Shown here: positions 17,146 to 24,626 of the stretch, piece after piece
Layout: every line of letters begins with the position of its first letter
How positions within the stretch are numbered: position 1 is the stretch's first letter
DNA from: Sphingorhabdus sp.
GTDB lineage: Bacteria > Pseudomonadota > Alphaproteobacteria > Sphingomonadales > Sphingomonadaceae
Assembly (NCBI GenBank): GCA_028279555.1
Contig: JANQNO010000005.1
Coordinates: 62,001-126,000, forward strand
Reading direction: 5' to 3'
DNA: 64,000 nucleotides
Program-made: the position numbers and the translations under genes
The notes under the pieces: model-generated
Databases searched by the model: none
Told to the model about the DNA's origin: nothing
Seen by the model: the letters and a program-made list of their open reading frames with translations, nothing else

Positions 17146-17306
17146 CACAGGACTCGTCAAGCGCATTGGGCCACGCGAAGCGATTGGCAAATTTGGGCCA
17201 TGCCATCGTCTCTTCTTCGTCAAATAAAACCACTATTCTCCTCACGCGTTTCTCGCCATGACCCAAATTTCCGCAATCCACGACCATGCGCTTGGCGAGT
17301 CCTGTG
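17146..17306. repeat. Long imperfect inverted repeat between sspB and hisB
   Basis: Outer arms 17146-17166 and 17286-17306 are 21 bases with one mismatch. Inner arms 17189-17202 and 17257-17270 are 14 bases with one mismatch. The centre is 54 bases of low-GC sequence. The left arm ends four bases before the sspB start. It may be an inverted duplication of one promoter region, or an operator shared by the divergent genes. Confidence 0.75.
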
Positions 17307-17419
17307 CCCTAATGGTTAGCCGCAACAGGGCAATAATCAAGGGCGCGTTGCAGAAAGCCGCGTATCCATCCGATTGACCGGCTTGCCAATCGCCGCCATC
17401 CGCCTATAGGCTGAACGGT

Positions 17420-18013
17420 ATGCGCAAGGCCCGAATTGAACGTAATACCAAGGAAACCGCGATCCTTGTCGAGGTCAATCTCGACGGAACCGGTAGCTAC
17501 GATATTTCTACAGGCATCGGCTTTCTCGATCATATGATCGAGCAATTTTCGCGCCACTCGCTGATCGATGTGACAATGAAGATCGATGGCGACCTGCATG
17601 TCGACCAGCACCACACCACCGAAGATAGCGCGATTGCATTGGGGCAGGCGCTGAAGGAAGCGCTTGGCGACAAGGCAGGGATTGTTCGCTATGGCAGCGC
17701 CTATTCGCCGATGGACGAGACCTTGAGCCGCGTCGCGCTGGATATCTCCGGGCGGCCCTATCTGGTCTGGGACGCGGCATTTACTGTCGAGCGGCTGGGC
17801 GAGTTTGACACCGAACTTTTCAAACACTGGTTCCATTCGCTCGCCGACAGTGCAGGAATCACGCTGCATGCGCATCTGCTGCATGGCGAAAACAATCACC
17901 ATATCGCCGAAAGCCTGTTCAAGGGGCTGGCACGCGCGATGCGCGCGGCGGTTGAAATCGACCCGCGCAAGGGTGATGCCATTCCATCGACGAAGGGGCA
18001 GCTTGGTGGCTAG
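17420..18013 (+). CDS. hisB: Imidazoleglycerol-phosphate dehydratase
   Basis: 197 residues, the monofunctional HisB. It dehydrates imidazole-glycerol phosphate, the sixth step of histidine synthesis. Metal-binding motifs are visible: [37 protein letters not shown]. First gene of a hisB-H-A-F run. The Shine-Dalgarno is weak. Confidence 0.97.
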   Translation: MRKARIERNTKETAILVEVNLDGTGSYDISTGIGFLDHMIEQFSRHSLIDVTMKIDGDLHVDQHHTTEDSAIALGQALKEALGDKAGIVRYGSAYSPMDETLSRVALDISGRPYLVWDAAFTVERLGEFDTELFKHWFHSLADSAGITLHAHLLHGENNHHIAESLFKGLARAMRAAVEIDPRKGDAIPSTKGQLGG

Positions 18014-18029
18014 CCCTTTTCAAGCGATA

Positions 18030-18115
18030 CGTCACTCCCGCGCCGGCGGGAGTCTATCCCCAGTTGAAAGCGGGACTGCGAGTTGGGATAGACCCCAGCC
18101 TTCACTGGGGTGACG
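18030..18115. repeat. Paired palindromic repeat between hisB and hisH
   Basis: ACTCCCGC-GCCG-GCGGGAGT at 18034-18053 and CCCCAG-(6)-CTGGGG at 18093-18110, each flanked by a TCTATCCC/GGGATAGA-type spacer. It ends three bases before a possible GTG and nine before the hisH ATG. Confidence 0.75.
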
Positions 18116-18118
18116 AAT

Positions 18119-18730
18119 ATGACCATCGCCCTGATCGATTATGGCGCGGGCAACCTGCATTCCGTGCATAATGCGCTGAAGGCCGCAGGCGCGCGCGATA
18201 TCGCAGTCACTGCCGATCCTGACACCGTGCTGGATGCGGACCGTATCGTGCTTCCGGGCGTAGGGGCTTTCAAACATTGTATGGACAATCTGGCGGCGAT
18301 CGATGGCTTGGTCGATGCTCTTAATGACGCAACCGATCCGTCGGGAGCGGCAAAGCCATTCCTTGGAATCTGCGTGGGCATGCAATTGATGGCTGAAGCT
18401 GGCGAAGAGCATGGCCGTCATGAAGGCCTTGGTTGGGTGCGGGGCGCTGTGCGGCAGATGCTGCCTGAACAGGCACAGATCAAAATCCCCCATATGGGCT
18501 GGAATGATGTTGTTCCGGCCGATGGTGCACCGCTGATCGAGGCGGGCGAGGCCTATTTCCTGCACAGCTATGCCTATGCTGGAGAGGATGTGCTCGCAAC
18601 CACAGACCATGGCGGGCAGGTTGTGGCGGCAATCGGCAGGGCAAACCGGCTGGGCGTGCAATTTCATCCGGAAAAGAGCCAGAGATACGGGATAGGTATG
18701 TTGGAAAGTTTTTTGGCGTGGCGGCCTTGA
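18119..18730 (+). CDS. hisH: Imidazole glycerol phosphate synthase, glutaminase subunit
   Basis: 203 residues, class I glutamine amidotransferase. Nucleophile Cys85 sits in LGICVGMQLM; the His-Glu pair is in GVQFHPEKSQ. It supplies ammonia to HisF. I use ATG 18119 (MTIALIDYGAGN) and not the in-frame GTG at 18110, which lies in the repeat. Confidence 0.97.
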   Translation: MTIALIDYGAGNLHSVHNALKAAGARDIAVTADPDTVLDADRIVLPGVGAFKHCMDNLAAIDGLVDALNDATDPSGAAKPFLGICVGMQLMAEAGEEHGRHEGLGWVRGAVRQMLPEQAQIKIPHMGWNDVVPADGAPLIEAGEAYFLHSYAYAGEDVLATTDHGGQVVAAIGRANRLGVQFHPEKSQRYGIGMLESFLAWRP

Positions 18731-18740
18731 GCAAAATATA

Positions 18741-18879
18741 TCCCCTCCTCTTCAGGGGAGGGGCAGCGAGACTTGAAATGGCGAAGCCGTTGCTAGTCGC
18801 AGCGGGGTGGGGCGCTTTCCGTTTTGTCGGGCTTTGCTTCACGCCCCCACCCCATACCCCTCCCCTGAAGGAGAGGGGC
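18741..18879. repeat. Palindromic repeat supplying the hisA ribosome binding site
   Basis: The left arm starts CCCCTCCTCTTCAGGGGAGGGG and the right arm ends CCCCTCCCCTGAAGGAGAGGGG. Further inside, GGGGTGGGGCG pairs with CGCCCCCACCCC. The right arm holds the AAGGAGAGGGG that serves as Shine-Dalgarno for hisA three bases later. Confidence 0.8.
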
Positions 18880-18881
18880 TC

Positions 18882-19607
18882 ATGATCGTCTTCCCCGCAA
18901 TAGACCTGAAAGCAGGACAGGTGGTGCGCCTCGCCGAAGGCGACATGGCCAGCGCCACCGTCTATGCCGATGATCCGGCTGCACAAGCCAAGGCCTTTCA
19001 GGAGCAGGGGGCTGGCTTTCTGCATGTCGTCGATCTCGACGGGGCTTTTGCAGGCAAGCCGGAAAATGCCGAAGCGGTCGAGGCGATTGTCGGAGCATTC
19101 GATGGTCATATTCAGCTGGGCGGCGGGATACGTGAGCGCGGAACTGTCGAGCGCTGGTTCGATCTCGGGGTGTCGCGGCTGGTCATCGGCACAGCTGCGC
19201 TCAAGGATCCGGATTTTGTGAAGGATATGGCAAAGGCCTGGCCGGGCGGGATTGTAGTCGCGGTCGATGCACGCGGCGGCATGGTGGCGACCGATGGCTG
19301 GGCGGAAACCTCGGACATGCCGGTCGTCGATCTTGCGCGGCGTTTCGAGGATGCGGGCGTGGCCAGCCTGCTCTTCACCGATGTCGGGCGCGACGGGCTG
19401 CTCAAAGGCTGCAATATCGATGCGACAGTCGATCTGGCGCGCAGCGTCGACTTGCCCGTGATCGCGTCCGGCGGCGTCAAGGGGATCGATGATATTCACA
19501 TGCTCAAGCTGCAGGAGGATGCCGGAATAGAGGGCGTGATTACCGGGCGCGCTATCTATGACGGCCGGCTCGATCTGGCGACGGCGATAGCTATGGGGGC
19601 GAGGTGA
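18882..19607 (+). CDS. hisA: Phosphoribosylformimino-AICAR phosphate isomerase
   Basis: 241 residues, a TIM barrel that opens ProFAR to PRFAR. Catalytic Asp8 is in FPAIDLKAGQVVRL and the second Asp in VAVDARGGMVATDGW. The first ATG after the repeat is used; an upstream frame lies within the repeat. Its ribosome binding site is repeat-derived. Confidence 0.97.
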   Translation: MIVFPAIDLKAGQVVRLAEGDMASATVYADDPAAQAKAFQEQGAGFLHVVDLDGAFAGKPENAEAVEAIVGAFDGHIQLGGGIRERGTVERWFDLGVSRLVIGTAALKDPDFVKDMAKAWPGGIVVAVDARGGMVATDGWAETSDMPVVDLARRFEDAGVASLLFTDVGRDGLLKGCNIDATVDLARSVDLPVIASGGVKGIDDIHMLKLQEDAGIEGVITGRAIYDGRLDLATAIAMGAR

Positions 19608-19629
19608 TGGCAAACACCATGCCTCCCCC

Positions 19630-19762
19630 AATACCGTTAGTGCTGAGCAGCAGCCGCTTTTGCGGCTGCGTCTGTCGAAGCACGTCTCGAGATCTGCGCG
19701 ATGCTGACAAACGCCCTTCGACTTTCGCCAGCGCTGGCGCACTGGCGGCTCTGGGCTGCGGT
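19630..19762. repeat. Palindromic repeat (CTTCGAC type) between hisA and hisF
   Basis: Begins CCGTTAGTGCTGAGC and ends GGGCTGCGG, with GTCTGTCGAAGCACG and CGCCCTTCGACTTTCGCC inside and internal hairpins such as AGCAGCCGC-TTTT-GCGGCTGC. It is the same family as repeats near 24.9, 56.6 and 59.2 kb. Confidence 0.7.
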
Positions 19763-19779
19763 TTTTGGAGTTTAGAGCC

Positions 19780-20547
19780 TTGACCGTCCGTATCCGCGTT
19801 ATTCCCTGCCTCGATGTCGCCAATGGCCGCGTGGTCAAGGGCGTCAATTTCGTCGACTTGCAGGATGCAGGCGATCCGGTCGAGCAGGCGCAGGCCTATG
19901 ACGCGGCGGGCGCGGACGAGCTATGTTTCCTTGATATTACCGCCAGTCATGAGGGGCGCGACACGATGCTGGATGTTGTGCGCCGCACGGCCGAGGTTTG
20001 CTTTATGCCGCTAACCGTGGGCGGCGGTGTGCGCGGCGGTGAAGATGCCCGCGCGCTGCTGCTCGCCGGGGCGGACAAGGTCGCGGTCAATAGTGCGGCT
20101 GTCGCGCGGCCAGAGGTTGTCGCCGAGATTGCCGGACGTTTCGGCAGCCAATGCGTTGTGGCGTCGATCGATGCCAAGCGCTATTCCGATGGCAGCGAAG
20201 GGTGGGAGATTTTCACCCATGGCGGGCGCAAGCCGACGAGGATCGATGCGCTGGAGCATGCCGTCAGGCTCGCTGAACTGGGCGCTGGAGAGCTGCTGGT
20301 GACCAGTATGGACCGCGACGGGACGCAGGAGGGTTTCGACCTCGAACTGACGCGCCGCATCGCCGATAGCGTGAGCATCCCCGTGGTGGCCTCGGGCGGC
20401 GTCGGCAATCTCGATCATCTGGTCGAAGGTGTGACCAAGGGCCGTGCCAGCGCCGTGCTTGCTGCCTCGATCTTCCATTTCGGCACGCATAGCATTGCCG
20501 AGGCGCATGAGGCGCTGAGGGCGGCGGGGCTTCCGGCGCGAGGTTAA
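19780..20547 (+). CDS. hisF: Imidazole glycerol phosphate synthase, cyclase subunit
   Basis: 255 residues, TIM barrel partner of HisH. Catalytic Asp12 is in [15 protein letters not shown] and the second Asp in [12 protein letters not shown]. The start is a TTG at 19780 giving the standard (M)[13 protein letters not shown]-terminus, with GGAG nine bases before. No ATG is available at the right place. hisE does not follow; it must be elsewhere. Confidence 0.95.
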   Translation: MTVRIRVIPCLDVANGRVVKGVNFVDLQDAGDPVEQAQAYDAAGADELCFLDITASHEGRDTMLDVVRRTAEVCFMPLTVGGGVRGGEDARALLLAGADKVAVNSAAVARPEVVAEIAGRFGSQCVVASIDAKRYSDGSEGWEIFTHGGRKPTRIDALEHAVRLAELGAGELLVTSMDRDGTQEGFDLELTRRIADSVSIPVVASGGVGNLDHLVEGVTKGRASAVLAASIFHFGTHSIAEAHEALRAAGLPARG

Positions 20548-20570
20548 CTTGAGAGCGCCAACTCAAAAAT

Positions 20571-20681
20571 TGTCACCCCCGACATAGGGTCCCATCAAAG
20601 TACTACTTTGATGGGGGCCCTGATCGGGGGTCCATGGACCAACCTTCAGACCATGGATCCCCGCTTTCGCGGGGATGACAA
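20571..20681. repeat. Paired palindromic repeat between convergent hisF and nrsF
   Basis: Contains TGTCACCCCCGACATAGGGT, then CCCATCAAAGTA facing TACTTTGATGGG, then ATCCCCGC-TTTC-GCGGGGAT followed by GACAAAAAAG. It is a GAAA-loop-type REP pair and may also stop transcription from both sides. Confidence 0.75.
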
Positions 20682-20711
20682 AAAAGAAGCTCCTCAAGAA
20701 TGCGCTTTACT

Positions 20712-21350
20712 TTACCACCTGATCAGCTTCGGCACGATCAAGCGGCCGGCAACGGCGCAGATCGAAACCGCCAGGGTGAACCACACGCCGGTATAGGCAA
20801 GGCTGTCGAAGGGGCAGTAAAAGCTGTAGGCAAAAGCGCCCATGCCGCCCGCTGCCACGCCGGTCAGCCAGCCAGCCCGTTCGGGATTGGTCGGCGCGCC
20901 CCTGCGCAGCGCCATTACCATCGGAATGCTGGTGGCGAATGCCGTAATCGCGCTGAATCCAAGGCAGCGATAGACCGATTCCATCGACGCAATGGCAAGC
21001 GTCTTGTCTCCGGTCATGATCGCGATAATTCCGCCCAGCGGGAAAAGCGCGGCAAAGGCTATGGCGATTTGCCAGCTATTGTGATGCTTGCCCACCGCAG
21101 GCTGCGCCATGGACAATACGCTAAAGGCTGTTGCGCCGCCCAGCAGGGCGAGCATGCCCGCACGCATCAGGAACATCGCCGTAGGTTCGCCGGCCAGCAG
21201 GTCGAGACGCAAGTCACGCATCATCGATATCGCAAGAATACCGATGATCGAAAGAGCGACCGCGGTCAGCAGCGGTGGCGCTGCGCGAACCGGCTTTACC
21301 GGTTCAAGCTCATCCACAAGCGAATCTATGTTGAAACCCCGAGTTGTCAT
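20712..21350 (-). CDS. nrsF: NrsF-type membrane anti-sigma factor (DUF1109)
   Basis: 212 residues with six hydrophobic helices after a cytoplasmic N-terminus. The family (DUF1109) includes Caulobacter NrsF, which holds sigma-F inactive and releases it under chromate or cadmium stress through two periplasmic cysteines. Here Cys129 (VYRCLG) and Cys179 (SFYCPFD) are 50 residues apart, the same spacing I recall for the Caulobacter pair. ATG 21350 is four bases after the sigma stop; a TTG at 21368 is less likely. Last gene of the bufferin operon. Confidence 0.88.
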   Translation of the reverse strand: MTTRGFNIDSLVDELEPVKPVRAAPPLLTAVALSIIGILAISMMRDLRLDLLAGEPTAMFLMRAGMLALLGGATAFSVLSMAQPAVGKHHNSWQIAIAFAALFPLGGIIAIMTGDKTLAIASMESVYRCLGFSAITAFATSIPMVMALRRGAPTNPERAGWLTGVAAGGMGAFAYSFYCPFDSLAYTGVWFTLAVSICAVAGRLIVPKLIRW

Positions 21351-21354
21351 TTTA

Positions 21355-21879
21355 CTATTCACTTTCAATAAGGGCGGACAGCTTCTTCAGTCCGCGGTGT
21401 ACATTGACTTTGACCAGTGATTCAGACTGGCCGGTGCGTTCGCAGGCCTCTGCAACGCTGTGCCCCTCTATTTTGGTCAGGCGGATAACCTCTGCCTGAT
21501 TTTCCGGCAGCTGGCTCAAGAGCCGGTCGATACTGATTTTTGCGCCGACGACATCCTCATGGCCTTCTTCCTCGACATCGAAATCGAGCGCGGACGCCTC
21601 ATGCTTGTAGGTCTGGCGCAGCCGGTCGACCCAGCGATAGCGGGCAATCGCTGCTAGCCAGGGCAGGAAGGGCCGCTTTGGATCGTAGCTGGCCAGCTTG
21701 CGGTGCACCGACATCAGCGTGTCTTGGACCAGATCATCGACCGCATCGGGCGCGATCTTCTGCGCGTAGAAGCGCGAAAGCCAGCGACCGGCCTCATCGA
21801 GCAGTGTGGCATAGGCGCGCTTGTCGCCTTGCTGCGCGAGCACCATCAGCGAGCGCAGGCTTTCCTCGCCTGACTTCAT
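21355..21879 (-). CDS. sigF: ECF sigma factor, sigma-F type
   Basis: 174 residues. Region 2 is AVDDLVQDTLMSVHRKLASYDPKRPFLPWL with the RYRWVDRLR end; region 4 is LPENQAEVIRLTKIEGHSVAEACERTGQSESLVKVNVHRGLKKL. It should recruit RNA polymerase to its own operon promoter (24441-24466). The start overlaps the doxX stop (ATGA) and NrsF follows directly, the usual sigma/anti-sigma arrangement. Confidence 0.92.
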   Translation of the reverse strand: MKSGEESLRSLMVLAQQGDKRAYATLLDEAGRWLSRFYAQKIAPDAVDDLVQDTLMSVHRKLASYDPKRPFLPWLAAIARYRWVDRLRQTYKHEASALDFDVEEEGHEDVVGAKISIDRLLSQLPENQAEVIRLTKIEGHSVAEACERTGQSESLVKVNVHRGLKKLSALIESE

Positions 21880-22334
21880 TTTGAAGCCTCGCTATTGCGG
21901 TTAAGGAGAGTGTCGATCGTAAACAGGCCGCCACCGCGCACCATCAGGATCAGCGCAAGCGCGGCCCAGACGATATGCGTCTGCCACCAGGCATCAGGAT
22001 AGACGAACAGCTGGATGACCATTGTCATGATAAACAGCCCCGTGGCACCGATCCGCGTGAACAGGCCGAGTACAATCATGATAGGCAGGATATGTTCGGC
22101 ATAGGTCGCGATCAGCCCGGTAATTTCCGGAAAAGGCATGCCATATTCGTCGCGAAAGAGATCGACTGTCAGCTCTCTCATTTGAAGCCAGCTGCCTTCT
22201 TCAACCTTTGTCCGGGCGGAGCGCCAGAAAATACCGGCGAGGCCCAGCCGCGCAAGCAACAGGGCAATCGCTTCGGGTATGCGCCCCGAAATCATGGCAA
22301 CCGCCTTGTTGTATAAATCCAGTATCTTCTTCAC
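21876..22334 (-). CDS. DoxX-family membrane protein of the bufferin operon
   Basis: 152 residues, four membrane helices with the DoxX pattern (LLLARLGLAGIFWRSARTKV ... EITGLIATYAEHILPIMIVLGLFTRIGATGLFIMTMVIQLFVYPDAWWQTHIVWAALALILMVRG). The start is a GTG at 22334 overlapping the bufC stop (GTGA), with AGGGGAAG before it. In Caulobacter and others a DoxX protein is the regular last structural gene of this cluster; its job is unknown, perhaps redox or export support. Confidence 0.88.
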   Translation of the reverse strand: MKKILDLYNKAVAMISGRIPEAIALLLARLGLAGIFWRSARTKVEEGSWLQMRELTVDLFRDEYGMPFPEITGLIATYAEHILPIMIVLGLFTRIGATGLFIMTMVIQLFVYPDAWWQTHIVWAALALILMVRGGGLFTIDTLLNRNSEASK

Positions 22335-23080
22335 TTTTCTTCCCCTTGTCTTTTTGCGTGGGTCAATGCGCCTGCGTTGATCAAATGGATGATCTCGGCC
22401 AGAGCATCGTCTTCATCACCCTGTTCGGCGGCAAGCTCCAGCAGGTTACCGATCGTCGCATTTTTTTCTGCTGCCGCAAAAATATCGGCCTGAACCCGGC
22501 TGGCGGGGAAGATGGCCGGCATGGCTGCAGGCCGGGTTACGAGTAGGGCATGGAGGTTTTCCGCCTGTTCCTTTAGCTCGGGCAAAGCCGATGACAGCGG
22601 CGCGTTCAGCGTGAAGAGGAAGGCAGCCGGATGGGCGGACGCTGGCATGGCGACAAGCGCGGTTTCATCGATCCCGGCCAGATCGGCAAGATTCAGTATC
22701 TCCGCTTCCGCAGCATTATAGCTTTGCAGCCACAGCCATTCGATCTTGGCTAGGTCGATGACCGAAGGATCGCAGCCGGCTCCTCTCAGAAATGCTGGAA
22801 ATTCGCTGCCGATGGTGTTGCTGTCTGCTGCCCGGGCGTTTGCGCTTTCGCAATATTCGCGCGAAATGCGGTTGAACTCTGCCTTTCCCAGCGTTTCCAG
22901 CGTGCGCGGGAAGGTCTGCTCCAACGCGACAAGCCGGGCATGGCTGATGGTGTTGGCATGCGCCTTCAGTCCCAGCATGACGCGCTGCGTATCGCCAGCG
23001 AACAGCGCAGGGTCGAGCGCATCGGGGCCCTCATTGATCGTTGCGACGAAGCCTGCTTGAACCTCAGCCAGCGACGGCAT
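22331..23080 (-). CDS. bufC: DUF2063 partner protein (BufC type)
   Basis: 249 residues. The N-terminal half (LAEVQAGFVATINEG ... VYN-type helices with LVALEQTFPRTLETLG and FRISREYCE-like segments) fits the DUF2063 family; the C-terminal half is helical with EAEKNATIGNLLELA. In bufferin-type clusters this protein presents the precursor peptide to the DUF692 enzyme. The ATG at 23080 shares its A with the last base of the bufB stop (TGATG). Confidence 0.85.
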   Translation of the reverse strand: MPSLAEVQAGFVATINEGPDALDPALFAGDTQRVMLGLKAHANTISHARLVALEQTFPRTLETLGKAEFNRISREYCESANARAADSNTIGSEFPAFLRGAGCDPSVIDLAKIEWLWLQSYNAAEAEILNLADLAGIDETALVAMPASAHPAAFLFTLNAPLSSALPELKEQAENLHALLVTRPAAMPAIFPASRVQADIFAAAEKNATIGNLLELAAEQGDEDDALAEIIHLINAGALTHAKRQGEEK

Positions 23081-24075
23081 CAAATCGATCTCACTGTTTC
23101 TGCTATCCGTTCGTCTCGAGCATCGTCGAGAGATCGAACGGGCTGTGTCTCGACTTCGCTCGACACAAACGGGTTTTTCTTTTTGGACCGGTCCAGCACT
23201 GCCTGCGCCTTCTGGGCTTCAGCCATGAGCGTAGTATATGCCGGGATGTCTGTATCCCATTCGATCAGGACAGGCTTTGGGCCGGCGCGGGCAATAAAGC
23301 GCTCGAAAAGCCGCCAGGTCACATTGCTGACCTGGCTGCCATGATCGTCGATGCGCAGCGGGCCGCTTTCATGCTCTTCGATCGCATGGCCAGCAAGGTG
23401 GATTTCGCCCACCCAGTCCGGATCGACCGCGTCGATATAGGCTTCGGCGCTCTCGCCCAGATTTCCGCATGACACTTCGACATTGTTGATATCGAAGATG
23501 ATGCCGCAGCCAGTCTTGGCGATGAGCTTTTCGATAAAGGCGATCTCGTCCATTTCATCGTCGGCAAAGGCAAGATAGCGCGAAGGATTTTCGATCAGCA
23601 TCGGCCGTTTCAACCGCGCTTGCACCCGGTCGATCTGCCGCGCAAAATGGTCAAGCGCTTCCTGTGTATAGGGAATAGGCAGCAGATCGGCGAAGCGGTG
23701 ATGGGCGTTGCCCGAAAAGCTCAAATGGTCGGACACCATCGCCGGGTCATAGCGCGAACACAGGTCAGCGAGCTTTTCGAGATCATATTCATTGAGACCG
23801 TCGCTGCTGCCGAGCGAAAGGCCGACCGAATGAAAACTGAGCGGAAATTTGTCGGCGATGGCGGAAAGCCAGCGATGTGGCGGGCCGCCATCGCCGAAGT
23901 AATTTTGCGGATGCACCTCCAGCCATGCAGGCATAGGGAGGGAAGGGGTTGCATCGCCGGCGCTGTCATCTTCGCCCAGGACAGTGGCGTAATGATCCGG
24001 TTTCAGGCCGATACCAGTGGCCGGTGGTAGCGAGCCAAAGGCGCTGGCCCGGTCAGGATTGACAGCTTGGTGCAT
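23080..24075 (-). CDS. bufB: DUF692 (MNIO) peptide-modifying enzyme (BufB type)
   Basis: 331 residues, TIM-barrel iron enzyme. Candidate metal ligands are spread through WLEVHPQNYF, SFHSVGLSLG, VSDHLSFSG, LLPIPYT, LIENPSRY, IIFDINNVEVS, EIHLAGH, IDDHGSQVS and LIEWDTDIPAY, matching the DUF692/MNIO family. These enzymes use mixed-valent iron to rework Cys or Asp residues of precursor peptides; in bufferins they make thiooxazoles that bind copper. The last ~30 residues (NPFVSSEVETQPVRSLDDAR and on) are encoded by a palindromic repeat, see 23107-23173, and are foreign to the family. Confidence 0.93.
   Translation of the reverse strand: MHQAVNPDRASAFGSLPPATGIGLKPDHYATVLGEDDSAGDATPSLPMPAWLEVHPQNYFGDGGPPHRWLSAIADKFPLSFHSVGLSLGSSDGLNEYDLEKLADLCSRYDPAMVSDHLSFSGNAHHRFADLLPIPYTQEALDHFARQIDRVQARLKRPMLIENPSRYLAFADDEMDEIAFIEKLIAKTGCGIIFDINNVEVSCGNLGESAEAYIDAVDPDWVGEIHLAGHAIEEHESGPLRIDDHGSQVSNVTWRLFERFIARAGPKPVLIEWDTDIPAYTTLMAEAQKAQAVLDRSKKKNPFVSSEVETQPVRSLDDARDERIAETVRSI
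23107..23173. repeat. Palindromic repeat inside the 3' end of bufB
   Basis: GTGTCTCGACTTCGCTCGACAC and CTCGAGCATCGTCGAG form two adjacent hairpins, bounded by CCGTTCG and CAAACGGG. This is a typical intergenic repeat in sphingomonads, here read in frame as the C-terminal tail of the enzyme. Confidence 0.75.
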
Positions 24076-24093
24076 GCCGCAAAACTACATGAT

Positions 24094-24381
24094 TTATCCG
24101 CGGCGCGGAACAGGTTTCTTGTTGCCTTTTTTGGGCTTCAATGAACCGCCGATTTTTACGCAGCTGCCTTTTTTGACATATTTCCAGGCATTGCCCTGAT
24201 AATCGACGGTGGATGTGCCGGCACAGCTGGTGCCGGGCCCCGCCGCACAGTCATTCTTGCCTTTCAGCGAAACGCCGTAGCAGCGCTCTTTGCTGGCTGC
24301 GGCGGCTGGCGTGACTGCGATGCCAGCGGCGGCGGTGAGGGCGGCAGCTGCGGCAGCGACTTTGATCATTTGGGTGGACAT
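24094..24381 (-). CDS. bufA1: DUF2282 precursor peptide, bufferin type
   Basis: 95 residues. A Sec signal peptide to about residue 29 (VTPAAAA) is followed by the DUF2282 core: [21 protein letters not shown] and KGSCVKIGG. The four cysteines are Cys34, 45, 53 and 74, as in bufferin 1 of Caulobacter, where as I recall the inner two become thiooxazoles. The tail [14 protein letters not shown] is strongly basic. ATG 24381 follows GAGGAG; a frame opening at 24447 would start inside the promoter. First gene of a six-gene operon. Likely role: a modified peptide exported to bind copper or another metal. Confidence 0.92.
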   Translation of the reverse strand: MSTQMIKVAAAAAALTAAAGIAVTPAAAASKERCYGVSLKGKNDCAAGPGTSCAGTSTVDYQGNAWKYVKKGSCVKIGGSLKPKKGNKKPVPRRG

Positions 24382-24440
24382 GAATTTCTCCTCTTGGGGG
24401 GTGATGGGGTGTGGCCGGTATTGCCGGTCACATGATGCTG

Positions 24441-24466
24441 TTCGCATGCAACTGGAGAGGGGTTAC
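24441..24466 (-). promoter_or_regulatory. Sigma-F-type promoter of the bufferin operon
   Basis: Read leftward: GTAACC (24461-24466), a spacer of exactly 16 bases, then CGAA (24441-24444). This agrees with the Caulobacter sigma-F promoter as I remember it. The -10 lies about 60 bases before the bufA1 start. Confidence 0.75.
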
Positions 24467-24495
24467 GCGGCGGGCAAAAAAAATTGCCCGAACGC

Positions 24496-24523
24496 CTTGA
24501 CCATGACTGCAAAATCCCTATTT
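24496..24523 (+). promoter_or_regulatory. RpoH-like heat-shock promoter of groESL
   Basis: CTTG (24496-24499), 17 bases, CCTATTT (24517-24523). This fits the alphaproteobacterial sigma-32 pattern CTTG-N17/18-CYTATNT. The CIRCE palindrome starts nine bases later. Confidence 0.75.
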
Positions 24524-24531
24524 CGACGCCG

Positions 24532-24558
24532 TTAGCACTCACCTTGATTGAGTGCTAA
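24532..24558. promoter_or_regulatory. CIRCE operator, HrcA binding site
   Basis: TTAGCACTC, nine bases, GAGTGCTAA: a perfect match to the CIRCE consensus, lying between the promoter and groES. HrcA would repress groESL here in the absence of stress. Confidence 0.97.
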
Positions 24559-24626
24559 TAGAGATTCGCGATGCGCCGCTATGGCGCGTGAGAACAACCG
24601 ATATTCGAATAGAAGGAAAGCAAGGT

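Noticed and set aside
24381..24447. Longer version of the precursor peptide starting at 24447
   Set aside because: It would start inside the sigma-F promoter spacer and hide the signal peptide; GAGGAG before 24381 decides.
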